Source: Streptomyces sp. NBC_01341 (GTDB taxonomy: Bacteria > Actinomycetota > Actinomycetes > Streptomycetales > Streptomycetaceae). From it: a stretch of 64,000 bases of DNA. The translations under genes and the position numbers were made by a program. Under the pieces are notes generated by a model. It was given only the letters and a program-made list of their open reading frames with translations. It was not told where the DNA came from and searched no databases. Of this stretch, positions 58,592 through 64,000 are shown piece after piece. The DNA lies in contig NZ_CP108364.1 in NCBI RefSeq assembly GCF_035946055.1, positions 3,410,001 through 3,474,000 of the forward strand. Direction: 5' to 3'. Positions within the stretch are counted from its first letter, which is position 1. Each line of letters starts with the position of its first letter.

Positions 58592-59584
58592 ATGGCTTCC
58601 ACGACACCGCTCGACTTCCCGCCGGCTCCGCCGGCCACGCGCGGCCGCCCCAAGTCCACGGGGCGAGCCGGCGACAAGATCTTCCTGAGCCTCTCGCGGG
58701 GCTCAGGCATCCTGCTACTCGTGATCATGGCGTCGATCGCCCTGTTCCTCAGCTACCGCGCCGTCATCGCCATCTCGAAGGACGAGGGCAACTTCCTCAC
58801 CACCTTCGACTGGAACCCCGCCGGTGACCCGCCGGTCTTCGGCATCGCGGTCCTCCTCTTCGGCACGGTCGTCAGCTCGATCATCGCGATGGTCATCGCG
58901 GTTCCGATCGCTGTCGGCATCGCCCTGTTCATCTCGCACTACGCGCCGCGCAAGCTGGCCGCCCCCATCGCCTACGTCATCGACCTGCTCGCCGCGGTGC
59001 CCAGCATCGTCTACGGCATCTGGGGCGCGCTGGTCCTCGTACCGCACATGGAGGGCCTGAACCTCTGGCTGGACCAGTTCTTCGGCTGGACCTACCTCTT
59101 CGAGAGGACCGAGGTCGGCGTCCCCCGCTCACTCTTCACCGTCGGCATCCTGCTCGCGATCATGATCCTGCCGATCGTGACCAGCGTCAGCCGCGAGGTC
59201 TTCCTCCAGGTCCCGAAGATGAACGAGGAGGCGGCACTCGCTCTCGGAGCCACCCGCTGGGAGGTCATCCGCCTCACGGTCCTGCCCTTCGGCCGCTCCG
59301 GGATCATCTCCGCCTCGATGCTGGGCCTGGGCCGGGCGCTCGGCGAGACGATTGCCGTCGCCACGGTCCTCTCGCCGAGCTTCCTCATCTCGCTGCACGT
59401 GCTCAATCCCGGCGGCGGGACCTTCGCGCAGAACATCGCCGCCAAATTCGGCGAGGCCAACGAGTTCGGGCGTGACGCCCTGATCGCCTCGGGTCTCGTC
59501 CTGTTCGTCCTCACCCTGCTGGTCAACGGCGCGGCCCGGCTCATCATCGCCCGCCGCAAGGAGTATTCGGGGGCCAACGCATGA
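58592..59584 (+). CDS. pstC: Phosphate ABC transporter permease PstC
   Basis: 330 residues, six transmembrane helices with the ABC permease 'EAA' loop [45 protein letters not shown] in the C-terminal half. Long extracellular loop [24 protein letters not shown]. Its stop overlaps the pstA start (ATGA). Confidence 0.96.
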   Translation: MASTTPLDFPPAPPATRGRPKSTGRAGDKIFLSLSRGSGILLLVIMASIALFLSYRAVIAISKDEGNFLTTFDWNPAGDPPVFGIAVLLFGTVVSSIIAMVIAVPIAVGIALFISHYAPRKLAAPIAYVIDLLAAVPSIVYGIWGALVLVPHMEGLNLWLDQFFGWTYLFERTEVGVPRSLFTVGILLAIMILPIVTSVSREVFLQVPKMNEEAALALGATRWEVIRLTVLPFGRSGIISASMLGLGRALGETIAVATVLSPSFLISLHVLNPGGGTFAQNIAAKFGEANEFGRDALIASGLVLFVLTLLVNGAARLIIARRKEYSGANA

Positions 59585-60669
59585 GCCACGCCACCACCAC
59601 CGACGTCCAGAGCAGCGGCCCGCGGACCTCGCCGACACAGAACAAGGGCAGCCTCAGCAGCCGCAGCCTCCCCCGCTGGGCCCCGCTCGGCTTCGCGGCC
59701 GTCTCGGTCGCGCTCGGCGTCGGCATCAGCGTCGCCGCGGGCTGGGACAGCCGCGTCCAGTGGGGCCTGATCTCCGCCCTGCTCTTCCTGGCCATCTCGT
59801 ACATCGCGACGACCGTGGTCGAGAACCAGCGCCAGGCCAAGGACCGCCTCGCCACCAGCATCGTCTGGGTGTGCTTCATCATCGCGATGGTCCCGCTCGC
59901 CTCGCTGCTCTGGACCACCGTCAGCCGCGGCTCCGAGCGCCTGGACCTGTACTTCCTCACCCACTCCATGGCCGGCGTCCTCGGCTCGGAGGACAGCGGC
60001 GGCGTCTACCACGCGCTGATCGGCACCCTGGAGCAGGTCGGCATCGCCACGGTGATCTCCGTCCCGATCGGGCTGCTGACCGCGGTCTACCTGGTCGAGT
60101 ACGGCAAGGGCGGGCTGGCCAAGGCCGTCACGTTCTTCGTCGACGTGATGACCGGCATCCCGTCCATCGTGGCCGGCCTCTTCATCCTGTCGATCATGCT
60201 GATCGCCGACATCGAGCCGTCGGGCCTGATGGGGGCGCTCGCCCTGTCGATCCTGATGATCCCGGTCGTGGTCCGCTCCACGGAGGAGATGCTCAAGCTC
60301 GTCCCGAACGAGCTCCGCGAGGCCTCCCTCGCCCTGGGCATCCCCAAGTGGCGCACCATCCTGAAGGTGGTCCTGCCCACCTCGATCGGCGGCATCACCA
60401 CGGGCGTCATGCTCGCAGTCGCCCGTATCGCGGGAGAGACGGCACCGATCATCCTGCTGGTCTTCGGCAGCCAGCTGATCAACACGAACCCCTTCGAAGG
60501 CGCCCAGTCCTCACTGCCGTTCTACATCTACGAGCAGTACAGGGTCGGCGAGGCCGCGTCCTACGACCGCGCCTGGGCCGCAGCCCTGGTCCTGATCGCC
60601 TTCGTCATGATCCTCAATCTGGTGGCCCGCGGCATCGCCCGCTGGAAGGCCCCGAAGTCCGGCCGCTGA
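59581..60669 (+). CDS. pstA: Phosphate ABC transporter permease PstA
   Basis: 362 residues. N-terminal 40 residues are Ser/Thr-rich and cytosolic; then six or more helices. EAA loop: [52 protein letters not shown] 59581 overlaps the pstC stop. Confidence 0.96.
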   Translation: MSHATTTDVQSSGPRTSPTQNKGSLSSRSLPRWAPLGFAAVSVALGVGISVAAGWDSRVQWGLISALLFLAISYIATTVVENQRQAKDRLATSIVWVCFIIAMVPLASLLWTTVSRGSERLDLYFLTHSMAGVLGSEDSGGVYHALIGTLEQVGIATVISVPIGLLTAVYLVEYGKGGLAKAVTFFVDVMTGIPSIVAGLFILSIMLIADIEPSGLMGALALSILMIPVVVRSTEEMLKLVPNELREASLALGIPKWRTILKVVLPTSIGGITTGVMLAVARIAGETAPIILLVFGSQLINTNPFEGAQSSLPFYIYEQYRVGEAASYDRAWAAALVLIAFVMILNLVARGIARWKAPKSGR

Positions 60670-60695
60670 GGCCACGCAGAAAGCAGCTGATTCAC

Positions 60696-61472
60696 ATGGC
60701 CAAGCGCATCGACATCGGCGGCCTCACCGCCTACTACGGATCCCACAAGGCCATCGAGGACATCTCGATGACCGTGGAACCCCGCTCCGTGACCGCCTTC
60801 ATCGGCCCGTCCGGCTGCGGCAAGTCCACGTTCCTGCGCACCCTGAACCGCATGCACGAGGTCACCCCCGGTGGCCGCGTCGAGGGCAAGGTGCTGCTCG
60901 ACGACGAGAACCTGTACGGTCCCGGCGTCGACCCCGTCGCCGTGCGCCGCACGGTCGGCATGGTCTTCCAGCGCCCGAACCCCTTCCCGACCATGTCGAT
61001 CTTCGACAACGTCGCGGCGGGCCTGCGGCTCAACGGCTCGTACCGCAAGAGCCAGCTGTCGGAGATCGTCGAGCGGTCCCTCAAGGGCGCCAACCTCTGG
61101 AACGAGGTCAAGGACCGCCTGAACAAGCCGGGCTCCGGCCTCTCCGGCGGTCAGCAGCAGCGCCTGTGCATCGCCCGCGCCATCGCGGTCGAGCCGGACG
61201 TGCTGCTCATGGACGAGCCGTGCTCGGCGCTCGACCCGATCTCGACGCTCGCCATCGAGGACCTGATCGGTGAGCTGAAGGAGCGCTTCACGATCGTCAT
61301 CGTGACGCACAACATGCAGCAGGCGGCGCGCGTCTCGGACCGTACGGCGTTCTTCAACCTCTCGGCGGTGGGCAAGCCCGGCCGCCTCATCGAGATCGAC
61401 GACACGGAGCGGATCTTCTCCAACCCGTCCGTCCAGGCCACCGAGGACTACATCTCCGGCCGCTTCGGATAA
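60696..61472 (+). CDS. pstB: Phosphate ABC transporter ATPase PstB
   Basis: 258 residues. Walker [11 protein letters not shown]-loop [18 protein letters not shown], signature [16 protein letters not shown], Walker [23 protein letters not shown]-loop [16 protein letters not shown] 60696 follows pstA by 26 nt. Confidence 0.97.
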   Translation: MAKRIDIGGLTAYYGSHKAIEDISMTVEPRSVTAFIGPSGCGKSTFLRTLNRMHEVTPGGRVEGKVLLDDENLYGPGVDPVAVRRTVGMVFQRPNPFPTMSIFDNVAAGLRLNGSYRKSQLSEIVERSLKGANLWNEVKDRLNKPGSGLSGGQQQRLCIARAIAVEPDVLLMDEPCSALDPISTLAIEDLIGELKERFTIVIVTHNMQQAARVSDRTAFFNLSAVGKPGRLIEIDDTERIFSNPSVQATEDYISGRFG

Positions 61473-61517
61473 CCACAGACTGCCTTGGGGTGCTGCATGG
61501 CGGTGCCACCACAAGGC

Positions 61518-61564
61518 GAAGGGTCCGCCCCCGCTCTCCTGTGGAGAGCGGGGGCGGACCCTTC
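61518..61564. terminator. Bidirectional terminator between pstB and pit
   Basis: Perfect 21-bp arms (61518-61538 and 61544-61564), 5-nt loop, the longest stem in the window. Convergent genes on both sides. Confidence 0.93.
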
Positions 61565-61613
61565 TCATGTCTGCGTGGTCCCGCGGGGTCTCACCCCGCG
61601 GCGGCCGTGCCGG

Positions 61614-62612
61614 TCACCCGAAGCACAGGACGACGACCCCGTAGCTCGCGGCGGCGACCAGCGCGGCGGCCGGCATCGTGATGAACCAGCCCAGGATGAT
61701 GTTCTTGGCCACGCCCCAGCGCACCGCGTTCACACGCTTCGTCGCACCGACACCCATGATCGCCGAGGTGATCACGTGCGTCGTGGAGATGGGGGCGTGG
61801 AACATGAAGGCCGAACCGAACATGATCGACGCGCCGGTCGTCTCAGCCGCGAAGCCCTGCGGCGGGTCCAGCTCGATGATCTTGCGGCCCAGCGTACGCA
61901 TGATGCGCCAGCCGCCCGCGTACGTACCGAGGGAGAGCATCGCCGCACAGGCGAACTTCACCCAGATCGGGATCTCGTCGTTCGGGCCCTCGACGTCGGC
62001 GATGACGAGGGCCAGCACGACGATGCCCATCGTCTTCTGCGCGTCCTGCAGTCCGTGCCCGAGCGCCATACCGGCCGCCGAGACGGTCTGGGCTATGCGG
62101 AAACCGCGCTTGGCCTTGTGCGGGTTGGCCTTCCGGAACATCCACAGGATGGCGACCATCACCAGGTATCCGGCCACGAGGCCGATGACCGGGGAGACGA
62201 ACATCGGGATGACGATCTTGTCCAGCACCCCGGACCAGATCACGTCGGTCCCGCCGGCGAGCGCCGCCCCGACCATGCCGCCGAACAGGGCGTGCGAGGA
62301 CGAGGAGGGCAGGCCGAAGTACCAGGTGACGAGGTTCCAGATGATCGCGCCGACCAGCGCGCAGAAGAGGATGCCCATCCCCTTCTGGCCGTGGGGCGTG
62401 GCGATGATGCCTTCACTGACGGTCTTGGCGACCCCCTGGCCCAGGAAGGCGCCTGCGAGGTTCATCACAGCCGCCATCGCCAGAGCCGCACGCGGGGTCA
62501 GCGCCCGGGTGGAGACCGAGGTGGCGATGGCGTTCGCCGAGTCGTGGAAGCCGTTCGTATACGTGAAGCCGAGCGCGACACCGATGGTCACGATCAGCGC
62601 AAAGGTGTCCAC
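61614..62612 (-). CDS. Low-affinity inorganic phosphate transporter (Pit)
   Basis: 332 residues, about ten helices. Signatures: GFTYTNGFHDSANAIATSVSTRALTPRAAL near the N-terminus, GLPSSSSHALFGGMVGAAL in the middle, and the C-terminal repeat APISTTHVITSAIMGVGATKR; these two inverted repeats define the PiT family. Works by proton or cation symport with metal-phosphate. GTG 62612 lies 5 nt after the DUF47 stop on the same strand, so they are translationally coupled. Confidence 0.95.
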   Translation of the reverse strand: MDTFALIVTIGVALGFTYTNGFHDSANAIATSVSTRALTPRAALAMAAVMNLAGAFLGQGVAKTVSEGIIATPHGQKGMGILFCALVGAIIWNLVTWYFGLPSSSSHALFGGMVGAALAGGTDVIWSGVLDKIVIPMFVSPVIGLVAGYLVMVAILWMFRKANPHKAKRGFRIAQTVSAAGMALGHGLQDAQKTMGIVVLALVIADVEGPNDEIPIWVKFACAAMLSLGTYAGGWRIMRTLGRKIIELDPPQGFAAETTGASIMFGSAFMFHAPISTTHVITSAIMGVGATKRVNAVRWGVAKNIILGWFITMPAAALVAAASYGVVVLCFG

Positions 62613-62617
62613 GAGGT

Positions 62618-63238
62618 TCAGGACTCCTTGACCGCGATGGTCTCCACCGTGTTGGCGACGTGTTCGAACGCGTCAGCCGCCTCTTCCAGCACATCCACGA
62701 TCTGCTTGAGCTTCAGCACGTCCATGGCGTCGTACTTGCCGTTGAACAGCTGGGCCAGCAGCTTGCGGTGGATCTGGTCGGCCTGGTTCTCCAGGCGGTT
62801 GACCTCGATCCAGTACTCGGTGAGGTTGTCCATCGTCCGCAGACTCGGCATGGCCTCGGCAGTGAGTTCCGCCGCCCTGGCCAGGACCTCGATCTGCTGC
62901 TCGACACCCTTCGGGAGCTCGTCGATCTGGTACAGGACGACCAGGTCGACGGCCTCCTCCATGAAGTCCATGATGTCGTCGAGCGACGACGCGAGGTTGT
63001 AGATGTCCTCGCGGTCGAACGGCGTGATGAAGGAGGAGTTCAGCTGGTGGAAGATCGCGTGGGTCGCGTCGTCCCCCGCGTGCTCCGCTGCCCGCATACG
63101 CTCCGCGATCTCGACTCGGGAGGCAGAATCCGCCCCGAGCAGTTCCATCAGGAGTTTCGAGCCCGTGACGATGTTGTCCGCGGAGGCGGAAAACATGTCG
63201 TAGAAGCTCGTCTCCCTGGGGGTCAGACGAAAGCGCAC
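62618..63238 (-). CDS. DUF47 (PhoU-like) Pit accessory protein
   Basis: 206 residues of DUF47: FRLTPRETSFYDMFSASADNIVTGSKLLMELL, AERMRAAEHAGDDATHAIFHQL with PhoU-like metal-binding E-x-x-x-D elements, and DREDIYNLASSLDDIMDFMEEAVDL. PhoU-like proteins of this type are thought to regulate the adjacent Pit. First gene of the pair. GTG 63238 is the first codon of the frame. Confidence 0.93.
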   Translation of the reverse strand: MRFRLTPRETSFYDMFSASADNIVTGSKLLMELLGADSASRVEIAERMRAAEHAGDDATHAIFHQLNSSFITPFDREDIYNLASSLDDIMDFMEEAVDLVVLYQIDELPKGVEQQIEVLARAAELTAEAMPSLRTMDNLTEYWIEVNRLENQADQIHRKLLAQLFNGKYDAMDVLKLKQIVDVLEEAADAFEHVANTVETIAVKES

Positions 63239-63384
63239 GTGGGGTCCTCGGGATGCTTTGGATTCGGTCAGGCTGATGCTAGGCGCATCATCCGGCCACG
63301 GCTAACCGGCGTTCTTCAGTGTCGCGCATCAGGCACAGTGATCAGCACGGACCCCCGGTCACGTTTCGGCTGGATTCGTTACCA

Positions 63385-63403
63385 TATACCCACCAGGGGT
63401 ATA
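63385..63403. promoter_or_regulatory. CsoR operator
   Basis: TATACCC (63385-63391) - accag - GGGTATA (63397-63403), perfect 7-bp arms; the ATACCC/GGGTAT core with 5-nt centre fits CsoR-type copper operators. It lies 57 bp before the csoR ATG, at the position of the promoter. Confidence 0.85.
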
Positions 63404-63459
63404 CAGACGGCACAGAACGGCACGGACCCCGCGGGGCACGAGGACAACGGGAGGACCCC

Positions 63460-63807
63460 ATGAGCACCACCGAGGCCGCAGACACAGCCGGTTCCGAAGC
63501 GGTCGTCACCGACCACGACCGCGGTATTCACGGGTACCACCACCAGAAGGAGGAGCACCTCAAGCGCCTGCGCCGCATCGAGGGCCAGGTCCGCGGACTC
63601 CAGCGGATGGTGGACGAGGACGTCTACTGCATCGACATACTCACCCAGGTGTCGGCCTCCACCAAGGCCCTGCAGTCCTTCGCGCTCCAGCTCCTCGAGG
63701 AGCACCTGCGCCACTGCGTCGCGGACGCCGCCGTCAAGGGCGGGGACGAGATCGACGCGAAGGTCGAAGAGGCCACCAAGGCGATCGCCCGCCTGCTGCG
63801 CACCTGA
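63460..63807 (+). CDS. csoR: CsoR-family copper-sensing repressor
   Basis: 115 residues. DUF156 fold: HLKRLRRIEGQVRGLQRMVDEDVYCIDILTQVSASTKALQSFALQLLEEHLRHCV. The copper ligands are C57, H82 and C86, with the spacing (25 and 4) found in S. lividans CsoR (C75, H100, C104). A perfect palindrome at 63385-63403 is its operator. The first 30 residues are an acidic/His-containing extension. Ribosome site GGGAGG before ATG 63460. Confidence 0.95.
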   Translation: MSTTEAADTAGSEAVVTDHDRGIHGYHHQKEEHLKRLRRIEGQVRGLQRMVDEDVYCIDILTQVSASTKALQSFALQLLEEHLRHCVADAAVKGGDEIDAKVEEATKAIARLLRT

Positions 63808-63822
63808 GGACGGCCGGGCACG

Positions 63823-63999
63823 TCATACCCGGTGGCGGCCCTGCCGGGGGATGGACGGCGACTGCTCGGCCGGTCCATGACCGGTCCTGACATTGAGCAC
63901 CTCGTCGATCCGGTCGGCACTGAGCCGGTCCTCCAGCGCGTCCGCGGCCGCGATCATGAGCTCACCGCACAGTTCGATCTCGGCGAGGGCCACACAGTC
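63823..63999 (-). CDS. Partial conserved hypothetical protein
   Basis: The last 58 residues of a gene that starts right of the window. Visible sequence: ALAEIELCGELMIAAADALEDRLSADRIDEVLNVR, then a Pro/Gln/Arg-rich end. The pattern LAEIELCGELMIAA is typical of a small Streptomyces-specific protein next to csoR. Function unknown. It converges with csoR (15-nt gap). Confidence 0.7.
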   Translation of the reverse strand, partial: DCVALAEIELCGELMIAAADALEDRLSADRIDEVLNVRTGHGPAEQSPSIPRQGRHRV

Positions 64000-64000
64000 C

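Noticed and set aside
1..64000. tRNA, rRNA, insertion sequence, prophage or CRISPR array
   Set aside because: No cloverleaf with TTCGAAT-type loop, no transposase motif, and no regularly spaced repeats other than the short tandem arrays listed.

Overview
The window is high-GC actinobacterial chromosome, almost certainly Streptomyces. Gene content and order match the core region that runs from phoU through gpmA, mshA, rsiG, nur, glnR, mshD and ppk to pstSCAB and csoR. GTG starts, overlapping ATGA/GTGA junctions and strong GC3 bias are everywhere. I see no insertion sequence, phage, rRNA, tRNA or CRISPR array.

Layout. 0-5 kb: 3' end of phoU, a 46-residue cysteine-rich microprotein, an MFS exporter, gpmA, an orphan L7/L12-type C-terminal domain, a toxin-antitoxin-like pair and a lipoprotein. 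5-12 kb: YbjN protein, mycothiol glycosyltransferase mshA, a methyltransferase, an NlpC/P60 wall hydrolase and a receiver-PP2C phosphatase. 11.6-13.4 kb: an XRE / HBHA-like / DUF2516 set that recalls mycobacterial Rv0474-Rv0476, with a perfect palindrome upstream. 13.5-19.3 kb: accessory genes ending in a GntR-HAD-phosphotransferase module. 19.5-21.6 kb: a molybdopterin oxidoreductase / flavin reductase / zinc-ribbon operon. 21.6-27.5 kb: Eis-like acetyltransferase, asparaginase, RsiG (c-di-GMP-binding anti-sigma-WhiG), dtd, ygfZ, the nickel regulator Nur, nitrobindin and a 33-residue membrane peptide. 27.6-30.2 kb: three translationally coupled, apparently paralogous membrane-anchored proteins of unknown role. 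30.2-36 kb: DsrE protein, the sulfurtransferase/DUF1416 operon with a cysteine-containing leader peptide, an LmeA-like protein, a repeat-rich membrane protein, a MoaD-like protein and a hydrolase.

36-41.7 kb: glnR with an upstream mini-ORF, a LacI regulator, and an HtrA-like protease followed by an OmpR/histidine-kinase pair. 41.7-44.8 kb: a variable XRE/DUF397/ATPase cassette. 44.8-51.2 kb: PI-PLC, 5'-nucleotidase, mshD and a GntR-ABC operon. 51.5-55.1 kb: polyphosphate operon ppk-CHAD-Nudix. 55.2-57 kb: an M24 peptidase and a secreted protein behind AT-rich promoters. 57.2-63.2 kb: pstSCAB behind a clear PHO box, convergent with pit and its DUF47 partner. 63.4 kb to the end: csoR with its operator, then a partial gene.

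Themes. Phosphate supply and storage recur (phoU, nucleotidase, ppk/CHAD, pst, pit), alongside nitrogen (glnR), nickel, copper and sulfur control, mycothiol synthesis and developmental control (rsiG). At least fourteen genes carry a TAnnnT hexamer exactly 6-7 nt before the start codon, usually with no Shine-Dalgarno sequence, which predicts leaderless transcripts.
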